The position numbers and the translations under genes were made by a program. This document shows, piece after piece, positions 26,214 to 34,771 of a DNA stretch of 64,000 bases; the stretch's first letter is position 1; each line of letters begins with the position of its first letter. The DNA is from Aureimonas sp. Leaf324 (GTDB lineage: Bacteria; Pseudomonadota; Alphaproteobacteria; Rhizobiales; Rhizobiaceae), in the NCBI RefSeq assembly GCF_001423245.1, contig NZ_LMOH01000029.1, positions 62,001 to 126,000 of the forward strand. Direction: 5' to 3'. Under the pieces are notes generated by a model. The model saw only the letters and a list, made by a program, of their open reading frames with translations. It was not told the origin of the DNA and made no database searches.

Positions 26214-27524
26214 TCAGGCGATGCGCTTGATCGAAAGGCTCGCGAGGTAGGCGTCGGGATCGGCGGGATCGAAGGTCTTGCCGTCGAAGAAGGTCTCGAC
26301 GCCGCGCGAGGTCGAGGCCGGGATGTCGGCCGCCGCGACGCCGAGGTCCTTGGCTGCCGCGCGCCAGATGTCCTCCCGGTTGACCGCCGCGATCAGCGCC
26401 GCCTTGTCGAGCCCGGCGGGCAGGTAACCCCAGCGCTGGTCCTCGGTGAGGAACCAGAGGTCGTGGCTCTGGAAGGGGTAGGAGGCGTGGTCGCGCCAGA
26501 ACTTCATGACGTGGGGCGAGTTCTCGACCACCGGCTTGCCGTTGCCGTAGTCGTAGGTGCCCTTGAGGCGGTCGACGATGTCGGCGGGGGCGACGTTGAA
26601 CCAGGCGCGCTTGCCGACGATCTGGCTGAGCTCGTCCTTGTTCTCCATCGCGTCGCACCACTGCTGCGCCTCGAGGACCGCCATGGTCAGCGCCTTGGCG
26701 GCGTTGGGGTGGGCGGCGACCCAGTCGGCGCGCATCGCGAAGCTCTTCTCGGGGTGCTTGGCCCAGAGCTCGCCCGTCGTGATGGCGCTGTAGCCGACGT
26801 CCTGGTTCACCATCTGCTCGTGCCAGGGTTCGCCGACGCAGAAGGCGTCCATCGTGTTGACCTTGAGGTTCGCCACCATCTGCGGCGGCGGCACGACGAT
26901 GGTCTCGACGTCGGAATTCGGATCGATGCCGGCGGCGGCCAGCCAGTAGCGCATCCACAGGTCGTGCGTGCCGCCGGGGAAGGTGACGGCGACCTTCGAC
27001 ACGGTGCCGGCCGCCTTCTTGGCCGCGAACGCGTCGCGCAGGACACCGGCGTCGAGGCCGACATTCTCCTTGCGCAGGCCGGTCGCGACCGAGATGCCCT
27101 GTCCGTCGAGGTTGAGACGGGCGAGAATCTGCATCGGCAGCGGCGCGCCTTGCGTGATCGTTCCGGCGCTCATCAGGTAGGGCATGGGGGTGAGGATGTG
27201 GGCGCCGTCGATGCCCGATCCCGCCGAGCCGAGCACAAGGTTGTCGCGCGTCGTGCCCCAGGACGACTGCTTCACCACCTCGACATCGGGCATGCCGTGC
27301 TTGGCGAAGAGGCCCTTTTCCTTGGCGATGATGAGCGGCGAGGCGTCGGTCAGCGCGATGAAGCCGAGGACGGCCTTGGTGGTCTCGGGAACCGCACTTT
27401 CAGCAAACGCACCGCCGGGAAAGCTCACCGAAACCGCGGAAAACAGCGCGGCGGTGCCCGCGGTCGCGGCGGTGCCGAGAAGGAACCGGCGACGGTTCAG
27501 GCCGGAAATGTCGGAAGCGGGCAT
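26214..27524 (-). CDS. nrtA: nitrate-binding periplasmic protein, Tat-exported
   Basis: A 436-residue solute-binding protein. The N-terminus GLNRRRFLLGTAATAGTAAL is a twin-arginine signal (RRxFLxG), so it is exported folded. The mature part follows NrtA/CmpA: VLGFIALTDASPLIIAKEKG, KQSSWGTTRDNLVLGS, IDGAHILTPMP, and DAFCVGEPWHEQMV later. ATG 27524 places the Tat motif close to the start. It is the first gene of the operon and is preceded by a long leader with predicted NasT-binding hairpins and a terminator. Confidence 0.94.
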   Translation of the reverse strand: MPASDISGLNRRRFLLGTAATAGTAALFSAVSVSFPGGAFAESAVPETTKAVLGFIALTDASPLIIAKEKGLFAKHGMPDVEVVKQSSWGTTRDNLVLGSAGSGIDGAHILTPMPYLMSAGTITQGAPLPMQILARLNLDGQGISVATGLRKENVGLDAGVLRDAFAAKKAAGTVSKVAVTFPGGTHDLWMRYWLAAAGIDPNSDVETIVVPPPQMVANLKVNTMDAFCVGEPWHEQMVNQDVGYSAITTGELWAKHPEKSFAMRADWVAAHPNAAKALTMAVLEAQQWCDAMENKDELSQIVGKRAWFNVAPADIVDRLKGTYDYGNGKPVVENSPHVMKFWRDHASYPFQSHDLWFLTEDQRWGYLPAGLDKAALIAAVNREDIWRAAAKDLGVAAADIPASTSRGVETFFDGKTFDPADPDAYLASLSIKRIA

Positions 27525-27552
27525 GGCGGTCCTCGGCGGGTGAGGGAAGGCC

Positions 27553-27600
27553 AAACGAAAACGACGCCGCGGACCACATGCCCCGTCCGCGCCTCGTCCG
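27553..27600 (-). terminator. predicted leader terminator upstream of nrtA
   Basis: On the minus strand CGCGGAC pairs with GTCCGCG (7 bp), and the stem can extend outward with a bulge and one mismatch. The T-rich sequence GTCGTTTTCGTTT follows at about 27565-27553. It ends about 28 bp before the nrtA start, as expected for an attenuator controlled by NasT. Confidence 0.72.
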
Positions 27601-27626
27601 GCGTGGGTTGGGTGGCATCGGGTTCG

Positions 27627-27687
27627 CGACGTCGCTGTCGTCGAGGCTCGGGAGAAGCTCGGTGACCCTGTCGTCCTTGACGGGTCA
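27627..27687 (-). promoter_or_regulatory. two-hairpin ANTAR (NasT) target in the nrtA leader
   Basis: Hairpin 1 (27687-27663): TGACCC then GTC, six-base loop AAGGAC, then GAC, a bulged A and GGGTCA. Hairpin 2 (27643-27627): CGACG, loop ACAGCG, a bulged A and CGTCG. Both six-base loops carry A at position 1 and G at position 4, the known signature of RNA bound by ANTAR proteins. The pair lies upstream of a terminator and in front of nrtA, directly downstream of nasT-nasS. Confidence 0.75.
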
Positions 27688-27870
27688 TGGTGCTATCCAA
27701 CCGCAGAAGCGTCATTTTGCAAAGCACAAATGTACGCCAGATGGGCACGCCTAAAGTTTCATCATAACGGTTCCAGATTGCGGTGCCGCAGGCGTTTGGC
27801 GCTGCTCCAGCTTCGCGCGCGTTCCGCGGTCAGAGCGCGCAAATATTGGGCAGCGACCTGAGAGCGCCCG

Positions 27871-29070
27871 TCAGTCGCCGCTGGCCGTCCCGCCGAAGGG
27901 CGCCGGAAGGTTCTGCGCGAGCGCCGCCTCGATCGCGTTCGGATCGAAGTCCGGGCCGCCATCGGGCGAGCGTTCGATACGACTGTCGGGCAGCGCCTCG
28001 GCACGTCCGGGCAGGGCCGAGCGATAGACGTCGGGCCGGAACGCCTGCGCGGCTTGTCGCGCGGCCTCGGGGGTATAGGCCGCCTGTCCCCAGCGCACCA
28101 TCTGCGCGAAGACCCAGAGCGCCTGCGAACGACGCGGCAGGTTGGCGGCCTCCGGCCGGAAATCGACATAGGCGGCGAGCGCGCGGCGGGTGCCGTCCGG
28201 GTCCACCGGCAGGTCGCCGCCCAGCACCGTCTCGAACAGGGCGGCACGGCCGCCGACATGGGCGGGCTCGGCGAGGATCGCGGCGAGTTCCCGCCGGTTG
28301 GCGGGCTCGGCGCACCAGAGAGCGCTGGCGTCGAGCGCCGCGAGTAGACGCTCGGCCGTGTCGCGCTGGTCCTGCCACCAGTCCGGCCGAAGGCCCAGCA
28401 CCTTCTCCGGCGAGCCCGGCCAGATGTCCGCCTTCACCGCCACGATGCGCCCGATGCCTTCCTCCACCGCCATCACGTTCCACGGGGCGTTGACGCAGAA
28501 CCCGTCGATCAGCCCGGCGCGCAGGGCATCGGCGGTCATCGGCGGCGGCACGACCGTCAGCGTCACGTCGCGGTCGGGGTCGATCCCGGCCGAGGCCAGC
28601 CACAGCCGGAACTCGTAGGCATGGGAGGAGAACGGATAGGTCACGCCGAACACCGGGGCGGCTTCGCCCGCCCGGCGCCGGCGCTCGAGTTCGCGCTTCA
28701 GCGCCCGCGCATGGGCGCCGGCCGTGTCGGGATAGTCCTCGCCGTCCATCGCCGCGAGCATGGCGGCCATCAGCGGCGTCGAGAGCGTGATGGCGTTGCC
28801 GCCCTCGGCCAGCGCGAAGGGGGCGATCACCTTGTGCGGATTGGAGCCGAGACCAAGTTCGCCGGCGACCGCCATGGGGCCGAGCATATGGGCGACGTCG
28901 AACTGGCGGAAGGCGAGGCGGTCGCGGATGTTCGACCACGACACGTCGCGCGTCAGCTCGATCCGCACGCCCTCGCGCCGGTCGAGGCCGAGCGCCGAGG
29001 CGGCCAAGAGCACGGCGGCGTCGAGAAGCGGGATGAAGCCCGCGCGCACGATCCGTTCGGAAGCGCTCAT
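27871..29070 (-). CDS. nasS: NasS: cytoplasmic nitrate/nitrite sensor (NrtA-like without signal peptide)
   Basis: A 399-residue homologue of NrtA/CmpA binding proteins that lacks any signal peptide: it opens SASERIVRAGFIPLLDAAVL. Shared features with NrtA include WSNIRDRLAFRQFDVAHML, EGGNAITLSTPL and DGFCVNAPWNVMAVEEG. In characterised systems NasS holds NasT inactive until nitrate or nitrite binds. Its ATG overlaps the nasT TGA (ATGA), giving linked synthesis. The frame ends at 27871, just before the nrt leader. Confidence 0.92.
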   Translation of the reverse strand: MSASERIVRAGFIPLLDAAVLLAASALGLDRREGVRIELTRDVSWSNIRDRLAFRQFDVAHMLGPMAVAGELGLGSNPHKVIAPFALAEGGNAITLSTPLMAAMLAAMDGEDYPDTAGAHARALKRELERRRRAGEAAPVFGVTYPFSSHAYEFRLWLASAGIDPDRDVTLTVVPPPMTADALRAGLIDGFCVNAPWNVMAVEEGIGRIVAVKADIWPGSPEKVLGLRPDWWQDQRDTAERLLAALDASALWCAEPANRRELAAILAEPAHVGGRAALFETVLGGDLPVDPDGTRRALAAYVDFRPEAANLPRRSQALWVFAQMVRWGQAAYTPEAARQAAQAFRPDVYRSALPGRAEALPDSRIERSPDGGPDFDPNAIEAALAQNLPAPFGGTASGD

Positions 29071-29672
29071 CCGCAATCCTCCCCGCCGAGAAGGCTGGCG
29101 GCCGTCACCAGCGAGCGGGCGATGTCCACGAGCTTCTTCTTCTCGTTCATGGCGGTCTGGCGCATCAGGCGATACGCCTCCTCTTCCGACAGGCCCCGCA
29201 TCCGCATGAGAAGACCCTTGGCGCGCTCCACCACCTTGCGGTCGGCAAGTTCCGAACGCGCGTCCTGCAACTCGCGCTCCAGCCGCGAATAGGCCTCGAA
29301 GCGCAGGACGGCCGTGTCGAGGATCGGCTTGACGCGCTCCTTCTTCAGCCCGTCCACCACATAGGCCGAGACCCCGGCGGCGATCGCGGCCTCCATGGAG
29401 GCGGCGTCGGAGCGGTCGACGAACATGGCGATCGGACGGCGCACCGAGCGCGAGACCTGGAAGAACGCCTCCAGCCGATCGCGATTGGGGTTTTCGAGAT
29501 CGACCACGATCACGTCGGGCCGGAACGCCTCGATCTCGCGCACCAGCCCCTGCGCATCCGCCACGATGTGGACGCGCGCATGGCCCCCCTCGCGCAGGCC
29601 CTCCTCGATGATCGCGGCCCGCGCCCGGTTCTCGTCGACGATCAGGACGGCAAGGGCGGGACGGGGTTCCAT
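29067..29672 (-). CDS. nasT: NasT: ANTAR-domain antiterminator response regulator
   Basis: A 201-residue two-domain protein. Residues about 6-125 are a receiver-like domain (LAVLIVDENRARAAIIEEGL; acceptor-type Asp in VIVVDLENPNRD). Residues about 130-190 are the RNA-binding ANTAR domain (DRKVVERAKGLLMRMRGLSE and EAYRLMRQTAMNEKKKLVDI). NasT frees the nas operon from leader termination when released by NasS. I use ATG 29672, which gives the usual NasT start; a longer frame to 29708 exists. The target hairpins are visible upstream of nrtA. Confidence 0.93.
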   Translation of the reverse strand: MEPRPALAVLIVDENRARAAIIEEGLREGGHARVHIVADAQGLVREIEAFRPDVIVVDLENPNRDRLEAFFQVSRSVRRPIAMFVDRSDAASMEAAIAAGVSAYVVDGLKKERVKPILDTAVLRFEAYSRLERELQDARSELADRKVVERAKGLLMRMRGLSEEEAYRLMRQTAMNEKKKLVDIARSLVTAASLLGGEDCG

Positions 29673-29745
29673 GGCACGAAGAGTGGCAAAGAGGCGAGGG
29701 CGGCGCAATATCCCGCGCGCCGCCTGTGTTGCGATGCGGAAGAAA

Positions 29746-30174
29746 TCAGCCGGCGTCGGCGGTGAGGCCGACGGCCTGGATGCCGGCCGCAGCCGCCGCC
29801 TCGTCGTTGTTGGACGTGTCGCCGGTGATGCCGACCGCGCCGACGACCTTGCCGCCGTCGCGGATCAGCACGCCGCCCGGTACCGGCACGAGCGAGCCGT
29901 TCGTCAGCGTGTTCATTGCGTTGATGAAATAGGCCTGCTCCTCGGCGCGCTTCCACAGGGCGCGCGAGCCGACGCCCATCTGCACCGCGCCGTTGGCCTT
30001 GCCGATGGCGATCGCGGGGCGCAGCGGCGAGGCGCCATCCTCGCGCTCCAGCACCAGAAGGTCACCGCCGGCGTCCAGGACCGCGACGGTCAGCGGCTTC
30101 AGGCCGAGCTCGCGCCCCTTGGCGCGGGCGGCCTCGACGATGCGGCGGGCGGTGTCGAGCGTCAGTGCGGTCAT
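29746..30174 (-). CDS. GlcG/HbpS-family (DUF336) protein
   Basis: A 142-residue protein with the full DUF336 pattern: TLDTARRIVEAARAKGRELG, LKPLTVAVLDAGGDLLVLER, PAIAIGKANGA and a C-terminal VPGGVLIRDGGKVVGAVGIT. Members include the heme-binding HbpS and GlcG of glycolate clusters. There is no signal peptide here, so it is probably cytoplasmic. It lies upstream of nasT on the same strand with a 73-bp gap; any link to nitrate control is unproven. Function in this organism is unknown. Confidence 0.85.
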   Translation of the reverse strand: MTALTLDTARRIVEAARAKGRELGLKPLTVAVLDAGGDLLVLEREDGASPLRPAIAIGKANGAVQMGVGSRALWKRAEEQAYFINAMNTLTNGSLVPVPGGVLIRDGGKVVGAVGITGDTSNNDEAAAAAGIQAVGLTADAG

Positions 30175-30243
30175 GGGCTCAAGGACTCCTCGTGTCGGGG
30201 AGCCCTCCCTAGCGCGCGGCGACCGCCGCTGGCAAACCGCCGC

Positions 30244-31503
30244 TCAGGCGAAGCGGCGGGCCGCGTCGAGGCCGAGACCGAGGCCGACCGAACCGAAGGC
30301 GTCCGACAGGGCGACGCGTGCATGCGGAAAGCGCGCCGTCGCCGCCCTCGCCACGGCCGGCACCTGCGCGCCGCCGCCGGTCAGGATCACCGTCTCGATC
30401 GCCTCCGCACCGATGCCGGCGAGCTGGAGCGAGGCGGCGATCGCGCCGTCGATCCGCTCCACGAGCTCGGCCGTCGCCGCCTCGAACTCGGGCCGCGTCA
30501 CCGGAGCCTCCAGCGTCAGCCCCGATTCGCGAAGGCTGATCGTCGCCTCCTCCTCGTGCGTGAGGGCGATCTTCGCCCGCTCGACCGCCCCGGCGAGCCG
30601 GTGGCCGGAGCGGTGCGCCAGCATGTGCTCCATGCGCTTCAGCTTTTCCGGCTTGGCGGCTTCCTTGCCGAGTGAGCGGATGTCGGCCAGCACCTTCGGC
30701 GTATAGAGCGTGTTGATGCGGTGCCAGGTCGCGAAATCGTTGAAGTACCAGACCGGCAGCGTCCGCTTGCCGTCGGCCGTGGCGGAGCCGAGCCCGAGCA
30801 GCGGCTGCATGCGGGCGATGTTCAGGAGCCGGTCGAAATCCGTGCCGCCGACATGGACGCCCGTGGTGCCGAGGATGTCGTCGGCGCGGTCGGGGCGCCG
30901 GGCGCGCTCGGGGCCAAGGCGCAGGATCGAGAAGTCGGACGTGCCGCCGCCGATATCGACCACGAGCGCCACCTGCTCGGCGTTCATGCCGCTCTCGAAG
31001 TAGAGGGCGGCAGCGACCGGCTCGTACTGGAACTCGACATGGGCGAAGCCTTGCGCGCGCGCGGCCGAGGCGAGCTGGTCCTCGGCTTCCTGGTCGGCCA
31101 CGTCGCTTTCGTCGACGAAGCGCACGGGCCGGCCGAGTACGATGCGGTCGACCGGCCCGTCGCTCTCGCGCTCCAGCGTCTTGCGCATGTGCTCGAGGAA
31201 GGTGCCGATCAGCGCCTCGAAGCTCATGCGCTGGCGCCCGACCTGCGTCGTCTCCTTCATCAGCGACGAGCCGAGGATGCTTTTCAGCGCCCGCATGAAG
31301 CGGCCTTCCGCGCCGTCGACATATTCGAAGACGGCCCGGCGTCCGAAATAGGTCTGGCCGTCCTCCAGCGAGAAGAACAGGGCCGAGGGGATCGTCAGGT
31401 GGTCGCCCTCGACGGGCAGGAGCCTCGGCATGCCGCCGGGGGCGCAGAGCGACAGGGTCGAGTTCGTGGTGCCGAAATCGAGGCCGGCGAAGGAGGCGGA
31501 CAT
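30244..31503 (-). CDS. Hsp70-like ATPase of the YegD type
   Basis: A 419-residue actin-fold ATPase. Phosphate 1 motif DFGTTNSTLSL lies near residue 7, connect/phosphate 2 region LVVDIGGGTSDFSILRL near 195 and adenosine motif VILTGGGAQVPAVARA near 385. The protein ends right after the nucleotide-binding domain; no Hsp70 substrate-binding domain or lid follows, as in E. coli YegD. ATG 31503 is used; a GTG 33 bases upstream (31536) could extend it. No DnaJ or GrpE gene is nearby. Clients are unknown. Confidence 0.88.
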   Translation of the reverse strand: MSASFAGLDFGTTNSTLSLCAPGGMPRLLPVEGDHLTIPSALFFSLEDGQTYFGRRAVFEYVDGAEGRFMRALKSILGSSLMKETTQVGRQRMSFEALIGTFLEHMRKTLERESDGPVDRIVLGRPVRFVDESDVADQEAEDQLASAARAQGFAHVEFQYEPVAAALYFESGMNAEQVALVVDIGGGTSDFSILRLGPERARRPDRADDILGTTGVHVGGTDFDRLLNIARMQPLLGLGSATADGKRTLPVWYFNDFATWHRINTLYTPKVLADIRSLGKEAAKPEKLKRMEHMLAHRSGHRLAGAVERAKIALTHEEEATISLRESGLTLEAPVTRPEFEAATAELVERIDGAIAASLQLAGIGAEAIETVILTGGGAQVPAVARAATARFPHARVALSDAFGSVGLGLGLDAARRFA

Positions 31504-31640
31504 GGGGGCGGGCTCATGCAGGAACGGCGTCGCCACCTCGGCCGGGCGAGGCGTCGAAACGGGGAACGGGGCGGGGCGGCCCGTCTAGCCCATCGATCTG
31601 CCGAAGGGAAGGGGCGGCCGTGCCGGCAGGCCCGATCCCG

Positions 31641-32624
31641 TCAGTTCGCTTCCGGCTTGCGGTACTGCTCGCCGATCCGTCCGAACTCGCCCTGCACCCG
31701 GCCGAGCGCGATCTGCAAGGGATAGAGGCCGATCAGGAGCGAGCGCTGGCGGATCGCCTGCAGAACGGCGCGGGGCGGGGCGGCGAGAAGGAGCGCCGCG
31801 GTTTTCGCCGCCGAGCGCACGCGCCCGTCCCGCCGCCGCTGGATGGCGCTCGACAGGGCGCCGTTGCGCAGCGAGCGCGCATGGAGCCACGACCATTCGG
31901 TACGGCGCGCCGGCACCGTCTCGTCGACCGGAGCCTCCGCGCACCAGCCGAAGCGGGCGCCCTTTCGGGCGGCGCGCGAGAAGAAGTCGGAATCGCCCCC
32001 GCCGGTGAAGTTGAAGGCGGTGTCGAAGACCGGATCGCCCATGCGCTCCAGAAGCGCGCGCGTCAGGCAGAGATTGCCGGACGACAGGAGGATCGGCACG
32101 CGGCCCGTCGCGCCGTAGGGCGGGCGGAACACGGGATGGCGGGCGACGGCGTCGCGCGCCGGCCCTTCGAAGACCGGCACCTGCGGCGCGCCGACGACGT
32201 CGACGTCGAGCCGCTCGACCGTCTCGATCATCCGCTCGGCCCAGTCCGGGCCCGCCGCTTCGTCGTCGTCGATCACGAGGCAGTGGCGCATTGCGGGAAA
32301 CTCGGCGAGCGCGACCTTGAAGCCGGCATTGTAGGCCGAGCAATTGCCGCGCTCGTGCGCGACGAGGACGAGCCCTGCCATCGCCCCGGTCTCGAACAGG
32401 TCGCGAGCCGCCGCAAGGCCCGCCCGTCCGTCCGCGTCGTTTTCCATCACGACGACGGCAAGGTTCCTCTTCGTCACCTGCGCCGCCAGCGAGGCGAGCG
32501 TCCGCAGGAGCCCGTCGGGGCGGCGAAAAGTCGGCAGGATCACGACCGCGTCGAACCCGCCCGCCGCGTGCGGCGAGCGCGCTTCGATCGTGACGCAAGG
32601 GGAGGCGGGCTTCTGATCTTCCAT
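31641..32624 (-). CDS. family 2 glycosyltransferase
   Basis: A 327-residue GT-A enzyme. FDAVVILPTFRRPDGLLRTL opens the nucleotide-sugar-binding domain. The metal-binding acidic cluster is LVIDDDEAAGPDWAERM near residue 125, and the acceptor region has FNFTGGGDSDFFSRA with the ED/DD-like catalytic residues. The C-terminal 80 residues include an amphipathic or hydrophobic stretch (AAKTAALLLAAPPRAV) that may dock to the membrane. It begins the second polysaccharide cluster and is divergent from the glycosyltransferase at 32751. Donor and acceptor are unknown. Confidence 0.9.
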   Translation of the reverse strand: MEDQKPASPCVTIEARSPHAAGGFDAVVILPTFRRPDGLLRTLASLAAQVTKRNLAVVVMENDADGRAGLAAARDLFETGAMAGLVLVAHERGNCSAYNAGFKVALAEFPAMRHCLVIDDDEAAGPDWAERMIETVERLDVDVVGAPQVPVFEGPARDAVARHPVFRPPYGATGRVPILLSSGNLCLTRALLERMGDPVFDTAFNFTGGGDSDFFSRAARKGARFGWCAEAPVDETVPARRTEWSWLHARSLRNGALSSAIQRRRDGRVRSAAKTAALLLAAPPRAVLQAIRQRSLLIGLYPLQIALGRVQGEFGRIGEQYRKPEAN

Positions 32625-32750
32625 GACCGGTACGCTAGCGCGGCGATCCTGAATAAGCGGCGAAGATGACGCGTTAAAACGGCGGCTTTGACGAAATCGC
32701 AACGGGCGGGGTGGCAATGTGGCGCTCAAACAGGGTGAATCGTAGCGCCG

Positions 32751-33968
32751 ATGCATATCCTCTTCGCGACATCGCTCCTGCCCGAGCGGGAGCCGGCCAC
32801 GGGTTTCGAAATCGCCAACCGTGCGATCGCCGACGCCTATCGCTCGGCCGGGGCGCGGGTGACGGTGGCGGGCTTCCGCCGCCCCGGCGCGGCGCTGCCG
32901 GACGTCGCCCATGTCGACCTCGGCGAGATCGCGATCGAGAACGCGGGCGCCGGGCGCGCGCGCAAGGTGCGGTGGGTGCTGGACGCGCTCCGCCGCGGCC
33001 TGCCGGTCGGCGCGGCCAAGCTCCGGGTGATGCCGGAGGCAACGCTTCTCCGCCGCCTGCGCGCGGCCGGACCTTTCGATGCCGTGGTGCTGTCGGCGGC
33101 CCAGCTGCCGATCGCCTTTCCCGGCCTCCTCACCATCGCGCCGCCGATCTTCGTCGCGCACAATGTCGAGCACCTCTCGGCGGCCGAGATGGGCCGGAGC
33201 GCCGGCAGCGCTGCATCCCGCCTTCTCTATCGCCGCGAGGCGAAGCTCCTGCGCGCGGCGGAAGAGCGCCTGTGCGCCGCCGCGCGCGTCGTCCACAGTC
33301 TGGCTGTTGCCGACGCCGAGCGGCTGGGGCTTGCGGGCGATCCGCGCTCGATCCCGCTCAGCCTCGGCATCGGGCGCGGTGCGGCGCCCGCCGACGACGG
33401 CGCGCGGCGGTTCGACGTCGTGATGATCGGCACCTGGAGCTGGGCGCCCAACCGCCTCGGGCTCGACTGGTTCGCCGCCGAGGTCGCGCCGCGCCTGTCG
33501 CCCGGCATCGCGGTCGGCGTCGCCGGCCGCTTCGATGGCGCGCCGCCGCCAGCACCCCGCAACGTGTCCTTCCTCGGCCGCGTGCCGGATGCACAGGCCT
33601 TCGTGCGGTCGGGCCGCGTCGTGGCGCTGGCGACACGCGGCGGCACCGGCGTGCAGCTGAAGACGATCGAGACCCTGGAAGAGGGCATGCCGGCCGTCGC
33701 GACCCCGTCCGCGCTGCGCGGCATCGGCGCGGCGCTGCCGGGCAACGTGCGCGTGGCGAGCGACGGGGCCGCGTTCGCCCAGGCCCTCGAAGACCTCGTG
33801 ACCCGAGAGCGCGCCGGTGAGGCGGTGCGTCTCGACGGCCGCGCCTTTGCCGAACGCCAGCGGCTCGACTGCGAGCGGGGCGTGCGCGCCGGGCTTGCGC
33901 TCGTCGGTCTCGGGGGGAAGGAAGCGAGCGGACCCGCGGTCCCGGTGATGGAGGCTCTTGCGTCATGA
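32751..33968 (+). CDS. family 4-like (GT-B) glycosyltransferase
   Basis: A 405-residue protein with a GT-B layout. The N-terminal half begins HILFATSLLPEREPATGFEI and contains the FVAHNVEHLSAAEMG block. The C-terminal half has VVMIGTWSWAPNRLGLDWFA and the donor-binding GTGVQLKTIETLEEGMPAVAT, like exopolysaccharide transferases of the GT4/GT1_4 type. Its last four bases overlap the next gene's start (ATGA), so the three + strand genes at 32751-35649 form a coupled unit. The sugar is not known. Confidence 0.87.
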   Translation: MHILFATSLLPEREPATGFEIANRAIADAYRSAGARVTVAGFRRPGAALPDVAHVDLGEIAIENAGAGRARKVRWVLDALRRGLPVGAAKLRVMPEATLLRRLRAAGPFDAVVLSAAQLPIAFPGLLTIAPPIFVAHNVEHLSAAEMGRSAGSAASRLLYRREAKLLRAAEERLCAAARVVHSLAVADAERLGLAGDPRSIPLSLGIGRGAAPADDGARRFDVVMIGTWSWAPNRLGLDWFAAEVAPRLSPGIAVGVAGRFDGAPPPAPRNVSFLGRVPDAQAFVRSGRVVALATRGGTGVQLKTIETLEEGMPAVATPSALRGIGAALPGNVRVASDGAAFAQALEDLVTRERAGEAVRLDGRAFAERQRLDCERGVRAGLALVGLGGKEASGPAVPVMEALAS

Positions 33969-34771
33969 TCGAACCCGCGCCCATCCAGCCCGCGGCCGGC
34001 AAACCCGTCGCCATTCGTCGGCGCGCCGCCGCCCAGCCGTCCGTGCGCCGCCTCGGGCAGCTCGACGTCGCCGTCATCACGGGGGCGGAGGCGATCGCGC
34101 GCATCGACGGGGCCATCGCCTCGCGCCGGCGCCTGCAGATCGCCTTCGTCAACGCCCATTGCGTCAACGTGTCGGTGACCGACACGGACTACGCGTCCGT
34201 GATGTCCGAGATGCTGTGCCTGCCCGACGGCATCGGCGTCGATGTCGGCTCGCGCATGCTGTTCGGCGAGCCGTTTCCCGAAAACCTCAACGGCACCGAC
34301 TTCCTGCCGCGGTTCTTCAGCGAGACACAGGCCGAACTGCGCGTCGGCCTCGTCGGCGGCGAGCCGGGGATCGTCGATCGGGCGGCCGAGCGGTTCGGCG
34401 AACGCTTTCCGCGCCATCGCTTCATCGCGGTCTCGCACGGCTTCTTCGCGGAAGGCGAGGAGACCGAGCGGCTGCTTGACTGGATCCGCCTCGCGCGGCT
34501 CGACGTGCTGCTCGTCGGCATCGGCGTTCCCCGGCAGGAGCGCTTCCTCGCCCGCCATGTCGGCGTGCGCGAGGCGCCCGTCGCCTTCGCCGTCGGGGCG
34601 CTCCTCGACTTCACCGCCGGCAAGGTGGCCCGGGCCCCCGCCTTCGTGCGGCGCCTGCGCATCGAGTGGATCTGGCGCCTCCTGATGGAGCCGCGGCGTC
34701 TGGCGCGCCGCTATCTCGCGGGCAATCCGGCCTTCCTCGCGCGCATCGCCCGCCAGCGCATCCGCAAATGA
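33965..34771 (+). CDS. WecB/TagA/CpsF-family glycosyltransferase (GT26)
   Basis: A 268-residue GT26 enzyme. Signatures are FVNAHCVNVSVTDTDYA, the catalytic-type Asp in LPDGIGVDVGSRML, LNGTDFLPRFF, GIGVPRQERFLARH and FAVGALLDFTAGKVARAP with the C-terminal RIEWIWRLLMEPRRLARRYL membrane-docking tail. Members add ManNAcA- or related sugars to lipid-linked intermediates; rhizobial EPS members of this type add glucuronate-like or glucose residues. Start and stop both overlap neighbours by four bases. Confidence 0.93.
   Translation: MIEPAPIQPAAGKPVAIRRRAAAQPSVRRLGQLDVAVITGAEAIARIDGAIASRRRLQIAFVNAHCVNVSVTDTDYASVMSEMLCLPDGIGVDVGSRMLFGEPFPENLNGTDFLPRFFSETQAELRVGLVGGEPGIVDRAAERFGERFPRHRFIAVSHGFFAEGEETERLLDWIRLARLDVLLVGIGVPRQERFLARHVGVREAPVAFAVGALLDFTAGKVARAPAFVRRLRIEWIWRLLMEPRRLARRYLAGNPAFLARIARQRIRK

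Larger units (their letters stand above)
27525..27870 (-). other. 346-bp untranslated leader/intergenic region between nasS and nrtA
   Basis: No coding gene is supported here. It contains the two ANTAR hairpins and leader terminator listed separately. The part nearest nasS (27700-27780) is AT-richer than its surroundings and probably holds the nrtA promoter, but no convincing sigma-70 or sigma-54 core was found. Confidence 0.7.

Noticed and set aside
27700-27780. Possible sigma-54 promoter upstream of nrtA (TGGC...GTGC)
   Set aside because: The GG and GC dinucleotides are 11 bases apart instead of the required 10, so the match fails.
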